A DNA stretch of 64,000 nt, from contig LADP01000031.1 in the NCBI GenBank assembly GCA_000961575.1, forward strand, positions 62,001-126,000, read 5' to 3'. Below are positions 7,916 to 16,794 of this stretch, piece by piece. The notes beneath the pieces are model-generated. The model was given only the letters and a program-made list of their open reading frames with translations, did no database searches and was not told where the DNA came from. The stretch comes from Peptococcaceae bacterium BRH_c8a (lineage in GTDB: Bacteria; Bacillota; Desulfotomaculia; Desulfotomaculales; Desulfallaceae). How positions within the stretch are numbered: position 1 is the stretch's first letter; each line of letters begins with the position of its first letter. The translations under genes and the position numbers were made by a program.

Positions 7916-9259
7916 TTAACTTCGCTCCATCAACGCTACACACTCCACATGGGCAGTGTGAGGGAACATGTCCACCGGCTGAATATCCGCAACCTGATAG
8001 CCCAGTGGCCCCAGGCGGGCGATGTCCCTGGCCAGGGTGGCCGGATCGCAGGACACGTAAACCACCCGGCGGGCACCGCTTTGAGCTGCGGCCTGCAGCA
8101 CCTCGGACTGGCAGCCTGCCCGGGGTGGATCAAGCACCACCACGTCCGGGCGGTAGCCGGCAGCCACTTGTTCGGGCAGCACTTTTTCCACCGCCCCGGC
8201 GTAAAACCGGGCATTTTTAATGCCGTTAAGTGCGGCGTTCGCCCGGGCGTCCTCAACTGCCCCGCGCAGCACCTCGTAGCCCCGCAAATCTTTAGCATGG
8301 CGCGCGATGTACAGGGTGATGGTGCCCACTCCGGAGTAGGCGTCGGCTATTACCTCATCGCCCTGCAGGCTGCAGTATTCCAGCGTTTTGCGGTACAGCA
8401 CCACTGTCTGCACCGGGTTAACCTGGTAAAAGGACGGGGCGGAGATGCGAAACTTAAGCCCGTCCAGCTCATCAATTATGTAATCCCGTCCGGCCAGGGT
8501 AATATACCGACCGCCGGGCTTTTTACCCCGGGGGCGTATATGTTCTGCCACCGTTACCACCCCGGGTATGGATATAACCTTTTTTGCTATAGAGTGATAC
8601 CGGCTCGGGCCTCTGTTGACCTGTGCCGTGTTAGTATCCCCGGTCAAAATCACCATCATCTCGCCGGTGCTGCCCCGGCGCAGGGCTACTTCCCCGGGTA
8701 AGGGCACACCGTGATCCAGTTCACCTAGCAGTATTTGCACCACCGCCGCCACCCGGTTCAGTTCCCGGTGCGCTAAAAGACAGATGCCTTCTTCGTCACC
8801 GGCCTTTACAATACTGTGGGACTCCCGGGCATAAAAACCCAGCTCAACCTTACCGGCTTCCCGCCGCACCTTGAACTGCACGTTATTTCGGTAGTGCCAC
8901 GGAACTGCCATGCCAATGGTATCCCGCAACGGGGCATTTGGAAGGCTACCGGTGCGGGCCAAGGTTTGCCGAACCAGTTCAGTTTTTAACCGCAGCTGCG
9001 CCGGGTAGGCCATGTGCTGCAGGGCACACCCACCGCAGTTCGCCGCCAGGGTACAACCAGGCGCCACCCGTTCGTTGGATGGAGCTAGATTTTTTAACAA
9101 CCTCCCCCGTGCATAACTACGGCGAACCTCAGTCAGTCGGACTGAAACCCGTTCGCCCGGCACGGTACCGGGCACAAATATAACCATGCCTTCCAGACGG
9201 CCTACTCCTTCCCCCTGGTGGTTGATACCGGTAATTTCAATTTCAGCTTCTCTGTCCAT
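7916..9259 (-). CDS. rlmD: 23S rRNA (uracil-C5)-methyltransferase, RlmD/RumA family
   Basis: 447 aa. N-terminal TRAM domain (residues 1-55), then the iron-sulfur cysteines C68, C74, C77 (CTLAANCGGCALQHM) and C157 (EGICLL). The C-terminal Rossmann-type methyltransferase has DAYSGVGTITLYIA for SAM binding, VVLDPPRAGC and the nucleophile motif YVSCDPATLARD. The family methylates U747 and/or U1939 of 23S rRNA using SAM; in Gram-positive bacteria one enzyme (RlmCD) can do both, so the exact site is not certain. ATG start; single gene with no close partner on its strand. Confidence 0.9.
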   Translation of the reverse strand: MDREAEIEITGINHQGEGVGRLEGMVIFVPGTVPGERVSVRLTEVRRSYARGRLLKNLAPSNERVAPGCTLAANCGGCALQHMAYPAQLRLKTELVRQTLARTGSLPNAPLRDTIGMAVPWHYRNNVQFKVRREAGKVELGFYARESHSIVKAGDEEGICLLAHRELNRVAAVVQILLGELDHGVPLPGEVALRRGSTGEMMVILTGDTNTAQVNRGPSRYHSIAKKVISIPGVVTVAEHIRPRGKKPGGRYITLAGRDYIIDELDGLKFRISAPSFYQVNPVQTVVLYRKTLEYCSLQGDEVIADAYSGVGTITLYIARHAKDLRGYEVLRGAVEDARANAALNGIKNARFYAGAVEKVLPEQVAAGYRPDVVVLDPPRAGCQSEVLQAAAQSGARRVVYVSCDPATLARDIARLGPLGYQVADIQPVDMFPHTAHVECVALMERS

Positions 9260-9390
9260 AGTACTATCAGCACTCCCGCCCGGGAAATAATTCCTTTGTT
9301 GCTATAATAGTTATTATTATCTTGCTTAAGTTCATTTTATTTTACCCGGTTTTGCCAATCCCTGCCCGGTCGACTGCCATTGCAGCCCTC

Positions 9391-9452
9391 ATGTCATTTC
9401 CGACGTAGTAAAAAATCTTTGTTTAAGATCCTTCGCTAGCGCTTAGGATGAC
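9391..9452. repeat. TGTCATTCTGAGC-family inverted repeat element, degenerate copy
   Basis: Left part TGTCATTTCCGACG and right part AGATCCTTCGCTAGCGCTTAGGATGACC. It corresponds to the better copies at 41732-41796 and 59826-59879. The arms face each other, giving a short hairpin element. No ORF inside. The 9260-9560 gap otherwise holds only this repeat and the palindrome at 9494. Confidence 0.6.
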
Positions 9453-9493
9453 CCCTTAAGCGAAATTTCTAGGTAAACATAGGATTCCAAATT

Positions 9494-9522
9494 GTAGGGG
9501 CACCCGCAAGGGGTGCCCCTAC
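9494..9522. repeat. REP-like palindrome GTAGGGGCACCC
   Basis: Perfect 12-bp arms GTAGGGGCACCC / GGGTGCCCCTAC around GCAAG. A second copy with a damaged left arm is at 40211-40242. Extragenic; no T-run, so not a simple terminator. Confidence 0.7.
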
Positions 9523-9560
9523 GACAGGAATATTAGTGAAAATTGTGTTTCCCATCGTCA

Positions 9561-10019
9561 TTATGTTAGAGGAAAGACAATCTTAGTTAAAAGTTCACTT
9601 TCCGGTGTTTTTCCAGGATCGTTCAGATAAAATTCGTAAGCCGTACCTGTCGCGGTGTACCCGTTTTCACCAATCCACTGTAGCACGGCATTATAGGCGG
9701 GTTCAAGCTGGTTGTACGGGCCTTTATGTATGCAGGAAACCTGCTTTCCGGCCGGAATTTCACTTGGCTTTATTTCGTTTTTCCCGGGGAGCATACCTGG
9801 AACAGGAAATCCTATTTCTATATCCAGGTTCTGCATATCCATGTTGTAATAGGCCACAAACGGTGCGCCTAACGGGTGTTCGCCTATTTCACCCAAGTAC
9901 AGCATAATGGCGCCGAAAGCGTTTCCCAGCACTTGCGGCAAATCGCCCACTGCAGCCCGGGTGCGTATGGAAAGTACGGATTGGGCCGGTTGCTCAAGTA
10001 ATTCTATATTATACTCCAT
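9561..10019 (-). CDS. GyrI-like / effector-binding domain protein
   Basis: 152 aa, a stand-alone GyrI-like (AraC effector-binding, SOUL/BmrR-type) small-molecule-binding domain. Signs are the start YNIELLEQPAQSVLSIRTRA, the central FVAYYNMD and DIEIGFPVP strands, IPAGKQVSCIHKGPYNQLEPAYNAVLQWI, and the end AYEFYLNDPGKTPESELLTKIVFPL, which is the standard tail of this fold (Y-E-x-Y-x-x-DP). No DNA-binding domain is attached, so it is probably a binding or sequestering protein. ATG with GAGGAGG upstream. No functional partner next door. Confidence 0.85.
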   Translation of the reverse strand: MEYNIELLEQPAQSVLSIRTRAAVGDLPQVLGNAFGAIMLYLGEIGEHPLGAPFVAYYNMDMQNLDIEIGFPVPGMLPGKNEIKPSEIPAGKQVSCIHKGPYNQLEPAYNAVLQWIGENGYTATGTAYEFYLNDPGKTPESELLTKIVFPLT

Positions 10020-10173
10020 GTATGTTGCCTCCTCGTGGTTTTACTTGATTATACCATTTCTCATTATGAACGTTAAAATAATTTTATAATGGCGCAAACA
10101 CCATAAAAAGATAAAATTATTTTGACCTCTTTGTGGAACAATAAATACTAATTCAACGTTGGGAGGTCTGCAT

Positions 10174-10326
10174 ATGTCATCGGTTATGAAATGTCTGTGT
10201 GAGGAATGCCAATATAATGAGCAACACGAATGTTACGCGGATGGAATTGAAATTATGTCCAGCGGTGATAACATGGTGGAAACTTCAGATGGTACCTGTT
10301 GCAACACTTTTAAACCAAAAGGGTAA
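10174..10326 (+). CDS. DUF1540 small Cys-rich protein
   Basis: 50 aa, ATG preceded by GGGAGG. Cysteines at 8, 10, 13, 20, 42 and 43 in the pattern CLCEECQYNEQHEC ... GTCCNTFKP. This CxCxxCxYN....C....CxTF arrangement is the DUF1540 family, common in spore-forming Clostridia and presumably metal-binding. A possible promoter, TTGACC (10122) with AATACT (10144), lies upstream, and a terminator follows at 10362-10394, so it is a single-gene unit. Confidence 0.82.
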   Translation: MSSVMKCLCEECQYNEQHECYADGIEIMSSGDNMVETSDGTCCNTFKPKG

Positions 10327-10361
10327 AACATGACTTTTGATCGGGCTGTTGTTAATCATCA

Positions 10362-10394
10362 AAAAGCTGCTGATGGAATTTATCAGCAGCTTTT
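10362..10394. terminator. Bidirectional terminator between DUF1540 gene and thioesterase gene
   Basis: AAAAGCTGCTGAT / ATCAGCAGCTTTT, 13-bp perfect arms with a 7-nt loop, A-rich on one side and T-rich on the other. It sits between two converging genes and can end both transcripts. Confidence 0.85.
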
Positions 10395-10401
10395 ACTTTT
10401 A

Positions 10402-10848
10402 TTAATTATTCCCCAAAGTCTTCCGAATGGTGAAAAGGCCTCTACCCCGGGCCACCACTGTTCCACCGGCAGTGTAAATCTCGCTCTCCGACAGCTGGAA
10501 GGTGCGGCCGCGGTGAATGACCCGCCCCTCGGCAGTTAACTCTTCGCCCGGCTGTACCGACCCCAGGTAGTTAACCGTCAGTTCCAAGGTCACCGGCTGT
10601 AAACCCAGTGCCCGGATAGCTATACCCATTGCTATGTCTGCCAGGGTGGCAGTAACTCCGCCATGTACGCCACCGTATGGATTGGCGCAAACACCACCTG
10701 GCTCCATGCTCAGGCGGCAGAACCCTTCTCCCAAGGCAGTTATTTTGATGCCCAGCAGCCGGGCGAAATTATTGCCGCTGTGCATGCTTAGGATTAGTTC
10801 CACTCGTTCGGAAGGAATAGTACCTTCTATGATCGGCATGTTGTCCAT
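10402..10848 (-). CDS. PaaI-family hotdog thioesterase
   Basis: 148 aa, standard size for a PaaI/YdiI-type acyl-CoA thioesterase. The hotdog hallmark is NPYGGVHGGVTATLADIAMGIAI (residues about 57-79) with the HGG turn and the catalytic Asp/Glu-side helix, followed by VTLELTVNYLGSVQPGEELTAEGRVIHRGRT. Substrate cannot be told from sequence. ATG with AAGGAG upstream. Stands alone. Confidence 0.87.
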   Translation of the reverse strand: MDNMPIIEGTIPSERVELILSMHSGNNFARLLGIKITALGEGFCRLSMEPGGVCANPYGGVHGGVTATLADIAMGIAIRALGLQPVTLELTVNYLGSVQPGEELTAEGRVIHRGRTFQLSESEIYTAGGTVVARGRGLFTIRKTLGNN

Positions 10849-11040
10849 ATAAAAAATGCTCCTTAAGTGAAATGCCTCTTAAAAAAAGCCGGCGTTTTGT
10901 ATTTTTTTAGCCAGTAATTGTATTGTTCTATAAACGGTTGTCCATTTCCTCTCAGTTTTTGTGCTTATACCAATAGTAGAAGTCGTTCAAAAAGCCTGGG
11001 TTTTGGCTATTTGCCATATTAATCAACTTCTTCAAAAAGT

Positions 11041-11074
11041 AACAACCGCCCGGCAGTGTAGCCGGGCGGTTGTA
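11041..11074 (-). terminator. Terminator after the DASS transporter gene
   Basis: Arms AACCGCCCGGC / GCCGGGCGGTT around a 6-nt loop. In the leftward direction it is followed by GTTACTTTTTG. The 10849-11040 stretch beside it contains nothing else I can support. Confidence 0.7.
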
Positions 11075-11100
11075 GTATGTTTGCTGTAATGCAGTGTTAT

Positions 11101-12648
11101 TTAAATCAGCGCCGGGACACCCATTAGCGGCCAGACCACCAGCGCAAACAGAGCTACCATGGCCAGCACAATCAGGGTGAACGGTATGCCCACCATAAAG
11201 AACTGACCGGTGGTAAATTGCTTGGATTGGTAGGCAATGGCGTTAGGTGCCGCACCAACCAGCAACATGAATGGCAGAGCAGCCATGGTCAGGGCAGCGT
11301 ACAAAATCAGGTACGGGTTTACTCCCATATATTCTGCAACTACCAGCGCCACCGGCAAAGTAATGGCTATAGCCGCCACGTTCATAATAAAGTTAGTCAT
11401 TACTGCAATCAGGAAGGCGATGGCCAGAACAAACACCAACCAGTGGGCATTTTCAAACATAGCCAGCCAGTTAACGGCCATCCACTGCGCAGCACCGGTT
11501 TCCCATAGTGCATAACCAATACTCATGGCGCCACCGAAAAGCAGTACAATGTTCCAGGGAATACCTTTTTCCAGGTCTTCCACCGTAAACAGTTTGGTCA
11601 TGAATAACAGTATTGCCGCCACCAGCATGGGCACAGCCTTGTTCATGCTTTGCAGAGCCGGTACAAAGTTCTGCAGGGCCAGGATGGCTACCACAGACAG
11701 TGTCAGCACGATAACAAAAATTTCTTTCACTGACATGGGTCCCATTTGTGATTTAACTTCATCCACCTTTTTCTGCAAACCTTCAATTTTCAATTGTTCA
11801 GGTTTGAAGAAAACAAAGCATAACAGGAACCAGACCAGAAACACAGTGGCCCAACCAAAGAGAAACATCACCTTGGACAGTTCAATAAAAGAAACGGTAT
11901 TGCCCGTAAATTCCTGAAAAAACCCCAGTGCTACCGGCGCCCGGGCCGCCCCCAGCAGGGTAACCATACTGCCGGCCCCGGCCGAATAGGCCATCCCGAT
12001 AAACATTGCTTTACCGAAATTGGTGGGTTCATCTACTTTTCCGTACATGCTCATAATGACCAGCATCAGGGGAAACATGGTAGCCGCCACCGCGGTATGA
12101 GCCATTAAGTGAGTAAGGGCGGCAGTGACAATAAAGACACCAAGTAGAATTTTTCGGGAGTCTTCACCCACAATGGTAAGCATCTTGAATGCCAATCTCG
12201 TGGTGACACCAGCCTTGGTAAATGCCAACCCCAACATCAACGAGCCAAGAATGAATAACACCGATGGATCCATAAAGTTGGCGAATGCAACCGTTGCCGG
12301 TCGAATCATAAATCCTGCCTGAAACACACCAATGGCGATACTGGTAACACCAATGGGTATAACCTCAAAAACCCACCAGATTCCGGCCAGAAGGAAAAGT
12401 CCAATGGCCAACTGCGCTTCCCGGGACAATTCAAATGCTTGACCGGTTGGGTCTATGGCCGGGGGCAGGGACGGCATAAAATAGAAGAGTGCAAAAAGTG
12501 CAATGCCCAGAAAAGCAAAAGCTAATCTACGACCTTCTCCCGCAAAACTTTTCGATTTTTCGGTTATAACCAGCGGACCCGCAGTTGCTTGTGTGGTATT
12601 ATTAATTTTAACCACCCCACATAATACAAATTTCTTTTGTTCAATCAA
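11101..12648 (-). CDS. DASS-family (SLC13) anion/sodium symporter
   Basis: 515 aa polytopic protein of the divalent anion:sodium symporter family, which carries C4-dicarboxylates, citrate or sulfate. Signs include GIWWVFEVIPIGVTSIAIGVFQ, FANFMDPSVLFILGSLMLGLAFTK, THLMAHTAVAATMFPLML and GIPWNIVLLFGGAMSIGYAL, plus NFIMNVAAIAITLPVALVVAEYMG near residue 425 (the SNT-like motif is TNFIMN here). The start is uncertain: the longest frame begins with TTG at 12648 without a good ribosome site, and a GGGGTGG block sits over codons 10-13, so translation may start slightly downstream. It has its own promoter at 12816-12844. Confidence 0.88.
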   Translation of the reverse strand: MIEQKKFVLCGVVKINNTTQATAGPLVITEKSKSFAGEGRRLAFAFLGIALFALFYFMPSLPPAIDPTGQAFELSREAQLAIGLFLLAGIWWVFEVIPIGVTSIAIGVFQAGFMIRPATVAFANFMDPSVLFILGSLMLGLAFTKAGVTTRLAFKMLTIVGEDSRKILLGVFIVTAALTHLMAHTAVAATMFPLMLVIMSMYGKVDEPTNFGKAMFIGMAYSAGAGSMVTLLGAARAPVALGFFQEFTGNTVSFIELSKVMFLFGWATVFLVWFLLCFVFFKPEQLKIEGLQKKVDEVKSQMGPMSVKEIFVIVLTLSVVAILALQNFVPALQSMNKAVPMLVAAILLFMTKLFTVEDLEKGIPWNIVLLFGGAMSIGYALWETGAAQWMAVNWLAMFENAHWLVFVLAIAFLIAVMTNFIMNVAAIAITLPVALVVAEYMGVNPYLILYAALTMAALPFMLLVGAAPNAIAYQSKQFTTGQFFMVGIPFTLIVLAMVALFALVVWPLMGVPALI

Positions 12649-12815
12649 TTACATGAATAAGTAATTAGTACAATCTTTATTAGTGAAATATATCACTTTG
12701 GTAAGTATAAAAAAATTTCCGATTCCAAACATCCCTCCCCTGTAACTCGCTTTAGTTCTGGTTTCCAGTCAATTGCAGGTTTAATTTGAGTTTGTGCATA
12801 ATGTAACTTATAGAG

Positions 12816-12844
12816 ATTATAGCCCTTTTTAGAAGATTTGACAA
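12816..12844 (-). promoter_or_regulatory. Sigma-A-type promoter for the DASS gene
   Basis: On the minus strand TTGTCA (12839-12844), 17-bp spacer, TATAAT (12816-12821). It leaves a leader of roughly 160 nt before the transporter gene, with no recognised riboswitch. Confidence 0.72.
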
Positions 12845-13128
12845 CTACTTTTTGTCACTACGGATTAAAGTTTCATAAATAATTTTGTATACAAAGAAAA
12901 GAAGCTGCCGTCCAAAATTTAGCATAAACCCTGCGCTAAATCAATAGCGGGCACCAGCGCGATTTGCCGGGCACTCATTTTTGTCACGTCTCTTTTGGGC
13001 AATATGAATGTTTTTTTATGTGGTGCTCAATATTATGACCACTTCCCTGTTATCCGTAAATAATTATTTCCTGGAGGTTTTTTTTAGGAAAGTACAAAAT
13101 CTTCTTTTTAAATCCCCGGCAAGTTGAT
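12845..13128. other. Intergenic stretch with no recognised feature
   Basis: Divergent region between the DASS promoter and the hemolysin III promoter. A TATAAT at 13129-13134 probably serves the rightward gene. No ORF, repeat or hairpin worth naming was found. Confidence 0.5.
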
Positions 13129-13173
13129 TATAATAATTATAGCAACAATAACCAAGAAGCGAGGATTTTTATA

Positions 13174-13824
13174 ATGAAAAATTTCCTGGGTATGAAGGAA
13201 CCAGTCAACACCTTAACCCACTTTATCGCCTTTTTAACCGCTATCGCCGGTCTGGTGTTTCTGATTATCGTTACTAGGAATGAACTGGACAAACTTTTGG
13301 TGATGACCGTTTACGGTACCAGCCTGGTGCTGCTTTACGGGGCCAGTTCTTTGTACCACTGGATTAAAACGTCACCAAGTAAAGAACTTTGCCTGCGAAA
13401 AATTGACCATATCGCCATTTACATATTGATTGCCGGCTCTTACACGCCGGTTTTCTACTACGGTCTGGGCGGAGCCTGGCGGTTAACAATGCTTATAGCC
13501 ATATGGACGCTGGCCGTAATCGGTATAATCCTGAAAATGTTTTTCCTGCACGCCCCGCGGGCGGTATCCACGGCTTTCTACTTGTCCATGGGCTGGATTG
13601 CCCTGGTGCCCTTTGCCATGCTGGTGAAAACCATTCCGCTGGGCGGCATTATCATGATGGTGGCCGGTGGGGTGGTCTACACCGCCGGGGCCCTAATATA
13701 CGCCACCAAGTGCTTGAACTTTTTCCCCAACCGTTTTGGCTTCCACGAAGTCTTTCATTTGTTTATCGTAGCGGGGAGCGTAACTCATTTTTTAATGATC
13801 GTTTTGTATATTGTTCCGGCGTAA
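13174..13824 (+). CDS. Hemolysin III family membrane protein (PAQR/YqfA-like)
   Basis: 216 aa with seven predicted membrane helices, normal for the family. Metal-site motifs of the PAQR/HlyIII fold are present: ASSLYHW near residue 58, LRKIDHIAIYILIAGSYTPV near 80-97 and FHEVFHLFIVAGSVTHF near 190-207. These Ser/His/Asp/His residues bind zinc in adiponectin-receptor relatives and suggest hydrolase activity in the membrane; 'hemolysin' is a historical label. GAGG precedes the ATG. Confidence 0.9.
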   Translation: MKNFLGMKEPVNTLTHFIAFLTAIAGLVFLIIVTRNELDKLLVMTVYGTSLVLLYGASSLYHWIKTSPSKELCLRKIDHIAIYILIAGSYTPVFYYGLGGAWRLTMLIAIWTLAVIGIILKMFFLHAPRAVSTAFYLSMGWIALVPFAMLVKTIPLGGIIMMVAGGVVYTAGALIYATKCLNFFPNRFGFHEVFHLFIVAGSVTHFLMIVLYIVPA

Positions 13825-13846
13825 TTACGTAATAGCCAATTAAGTT

Positions 13847-13886
13847 AAACCCCCATTTCGCTACCATGCGAAAATGGGGGTTTTGT
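13847..13886. terminator. Bidirectional terminator
   Basis: AACCCCCATTTCGC / GCGAAAATGGGGGTT with TTTTGTTTT after it. It ends the hemolysin III transcript rightward and the long VWA operon leftward, whose last stop is at 13888. Confidence 0.85.
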
Positions 13887-13887
13887 T

Positions 13888-16794
13888 TTAACTATCATTC
13901 CGGTCTTTTCCCCTGCGGCGTTTGGCCGCCAGCAGGCGGGATGTGGTTCCATCTTCGGTAACAGCATGCTGTTGCGACGCGCCGGCTATATTGCCAGATA
14001 CGTCCAACCCGGCGGCAGCAGTAAGGGTTGATGCCGGTGTTTTTTGTTCCCCCGGGCCGGGCCCGCCGACCGCTGTTTCCTGCACATCATCCCGGCGGCG
14101 CCGCATGTCCTGCACCCGCGAAAGGGTATCGCCGGTCCAGGCGGGGCTGTCATCTAAAGCAGGGCGTGCCGGCCGAAAACGCAGGGATTGCCCCAACCTG
14201 CGCAGGGCGGCCCGTTCTTCTTCGCCAAACACCAGGCGCCGCCCCGCCACGTCCACCAACCACAGAAGAGCGGCTAATGCCAACAGGTAGGGGGCCATAT
14301 CGTGCCGGGCCTGTACCGGAGGCAGGTTTTCAGCGTAAGCCTGCTCCGGATTCTCCAAAACCGTGCCTCCGCCGGCAGCAGCTATGGCCCGCAAGGCCTC
14401 TGAATCCACGCCGGTATCCCGGTATTCATCGGGGTAGGGCACTACCGCACCGCTCCGGCCCATGATCGCTTTTTCATCAACACCCTCTATATTTACCAAG
14501 TAAGCACCCGATTGCTGCACAGTATGCCGGGCCTCATAGCGCCCCGGACCGGCGGGTTCCAGGGCCACTGTGGTCACCGAGCCATCCGGTCCGGTAACCA
14601 AGGCACTAAGCCCGCGCACCTGCTGCCAGTCGCCCGGGTCTTCCACTTTTATTTCCAACACCTGACCGGTAGAAGGGGAACTTGTTACATCGGTTTCCAC
14701 GTACAGCGAGCCCGTGCTGTCAGCCGGCACCATCCAGGACAGCACGTTGCCCCACAGCCGGGGAAACATTTCGCTGCCGGCCCAGGCGGCGCTCCAGCGT
14801 CCGCCGGTATCCGGTGTCCAGGCCACCGCCCGGCCCAAACCGTACTGCCAGGCAGCCAGCACCGGGTCGCCTTTATGGGAGACCAGCGGTGTCTCGCCCA
14901 GGTCTTTAGGTGTCACCGTGATGTACCCGTCCAGAGGCGGCACGCTATCCAGCCCCCGCAGTATGGCTACCGAGCCTGCCGCCTGGGGATAAAACCGCTC
15001 GTTGACGGCAAAACTGCGGGTGGCCATTACAGTTTCCTTGGTAAATATGGAGGGTATACTTTCGGCCTCCGCTACAGCGTAAAACCGCCCCCGGCCCAGT
15101 TCAGACAGGGCTTGCAGCATGCCGGCGTCTGCTTCCTCCCCCACGGCCACAGTGCTAAGGGTTATGCCGGCGGAACGGATATCGTTCAGCAGCGCCTGGT
15201 AGTCACCACCGCTGGCCGACATACCGTCGGTAAGCAGGATAATATGTTTCACCTGGGTGTGCATATCCCGCAGCGCCTGGTAAGCCCCTAATAGAGGCGG
15301 GTAAATCTCGGTACCCCCGCCAGCCTGGATGCTTTCAATGACCTGGCGCAATCCTTCTTTATTTTCTAGCGGCCCCGGCGGCACCACCCACCAGGGCAGG
15401 CTGTCAAATGCCAGTAAGCCCACCTGGTCGTTTTCGGTGAGCACCGAGATACTGCGGGCGGCAGCTTCCCGGGCCAGCGCCATTTTTTCGGCGCCGCCGG
15501 CGTTGCCGCTCATGCTGCCGGATTTATCCAGCACCAGGATTAAGCCCAGAGATGGTAATTCTCCCCGGCCCTTGATATCCATTTGCACGGGCAGCGCCCG
15601 TTCCACCGGGGTGCCGGCGTAACCACCCGGTCCGAAGGAGTCCGGGCCGCCCACCATTACCAGACCGCCGCCACCGTCCCGCACGTAACTCTCTATTTCG
15701 CCCATTACACTTTCACCCAGCATGAAAGCTGGGGTATTAACCAAAAATACCGCCTGGTAACCCGCCCATTCCATGGCCCCCCGGGGTACCGCCGTGGGGT
15801 TGACCACCTTTACCCCGGCCCGGCCCGAGGCCTCTAGAGCGCTTGCCAGGGGCTGGGCTTCTGTGGCAGTAGGTGCCACCACCAGTACCCGGGGCGGCCC
15901 GGCCACTTCCTGAATGCCGCCAGCTTCGTTGTTGGCAGTAAATACGTCGCTAGTGCGGTCTGAGGCCGCTACCCGCACGCGGTAACGGTGCATGCCCGCA
16001 TCCCCGGCGGGTACCGACAGGGTAAGCCGGTTTTCCCCGGCCCGCAGCTGAACTGGACGGGAGGTCACCAGTTCACCATCCCGTTCCAGAAAGATCTCGG
16101 CTTCGGTGGCATTATCCGAAATGATCAGGGCTTCCAGCAGGGTATTTTCCCCCGCCCGGGCCCGGGGAGCAATATGTAACTCATCCAAACGTATATCCGC
16201 ACCGGCAGGGGTGCCCACGGGTACCACGTCCACTCTGGTACCGGCGGCGTACAGGGTGCGGGCTGTCGCCACCGCATCGCCCCCGGTATCCCGGCCGTCG
16301 GTAAGCAGTACCACCCTCTGCCGGGTGTCGCCCGGCAGCATGGCCCTGGCAAAACGCAGCGCCTCGCCAATGTTACTGGCCTCGTGGCCCGGATCGGTGG
16401 ATGTATGGTAAAAAGATGGCTGCAGCCCCGGCGGTTCCTCAACCGCGGCCCGGTTACCAAAGGCCACCACCCCGGCAGTGGTACCGGCGGGTCTGGATTC
16501 CAACGCCTCGCGCACCCACTCCTCGCCCTCGCTAAGGGCGGAACCCACGCTGGCCGATACATCTAGAGCCAGTACCACCGCCTGGCGATTAATTTCACTG
16601 ACCAGACCAGGACCGGAAAGAGCCGCCACCAACAGTACTAACAGCACCAACCGGGTAATCAACCGACGCCGTTCACGGTGCTGCTGCCGCGCGGAACCGG
16701 TCATCCGCAGCCAGGGCAGGCGCAGATACCAGGCCAGCGCCGCCAGCAGGGGAAGTAAAAGCCACCACATTGGTTCAGTAAAGCTAACGCCCAC
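13888..16794 (-). CDS. Membrane protein with two von Willebrand A domains
   Basis: 968 aa. Two membrane helices at about 8-26 and 46-64, then a first VWA domain with MIDAS residues DVSAS (78-82). A glutamine-amidotransferase-like segment follows (PRVLVVAPTATEAQPL ... GGGLVMVGGPDSFGPGGY, about 302-393), then a second VWA with DKSGSMSG (about 423). A late helix near 830-850 is followed by a basic, low-complexity C-terminus of about 110 residues. The layout matches the YegL/BatA-like proteins found at the end of MoxR-DUF58 operons. MIDAS domains bind divalent metal and protein partners, so it probably acts as a scaffold at the membrane. Overlaps the preceding BatA-like gene by 11 bp. Confidence 0.82.
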   Translation of the reverse strand: MGVSFTEPMWWLLLPLLAALAWYLRLPWLRMTGSARQQHRERRRLITRLVLLVLLVAALSGPGLVSEINRQAVVLALDVSASVGSALSEGEEWVREALESRPAGTTAGVVAFGNRAAVEEPPGLQPSFYHTSTDPGHEASNIGEALRFARAMLPGDTRQRVVLLTDGRDTGGDAVATARTLYAAGTRVDVVPVGTPAGADIRLDELHIAPRARAGENTLLEALIISDNATEAEIFLERDGELVTSRPVQLRAGENRLTLSVPAGDAGMHRYRVRVAASDRTSDVFTANNEAGGIQEVAGPPRVLVVAPTATEAQPLASALEASGRAGVKVVNPTAVPRGAMEWAGYQAVFLVNTPAFMLGESVMGEIESYVRDGGGGLVMVGGPDSFGPGGYAGTPVERALPVQMDIKGRGELPSLGLILVLDKSGSMSGNAGGAEKMALAREAAARSISVLTENDQVGLLAFDSLPWWVVPPGPLENKEGLRQVIESIQAGGGTEIYPPLLGAYQALRDMHTQVKHIILLTDGMSASGGDYQALLNDIRSAGITLSTVAVGEEADAGMLQALSELGRGRFYAVAEAESIPSIFTKETVMATRSFAVNERFYPQAAGSVAILRGLDSVPPLDGYITVTPKDLGETPLVSHKGDPVLAAWQYGLGRAVAWTPDTGGRWSAAWAGSEMFPRLWGNVLSWMVPADSTGSLYVETDVTSSPSTGQVLEIKVEDPGDWQQVRGLSALVTGPDGSVTTVALEPAGPGRYEARHTVQQSGAYLVNIEGVDEKAIMGRSGAVVPYPDEYRDTGVDSEALRAIAAAGGGTVLENPEQAYAENLPPVQARHDMAPYLLALAALLWLVDVAGRRLVFGEEERAALRRLGQSLRFRPARPALDDSPAWTGDTLSRVQDMRRRRDDVQETAVGGPGPGEQKTPASTLTAAAGLDVSGNIAGASQQHAVTEDGTTSRLLAAKRRRGKDRNDS

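Noticed and set aside
7949-8701. 250-aa plus-strand ORF opposite the RlmD gene
   Set aside because: It is antisense to a well-conserved methyltransferase and shows no protein-like domain; typical GC-rich shadow frame. The same holds for other long frames opposite 13888-18625, 37109-39898 and 47033-49146.
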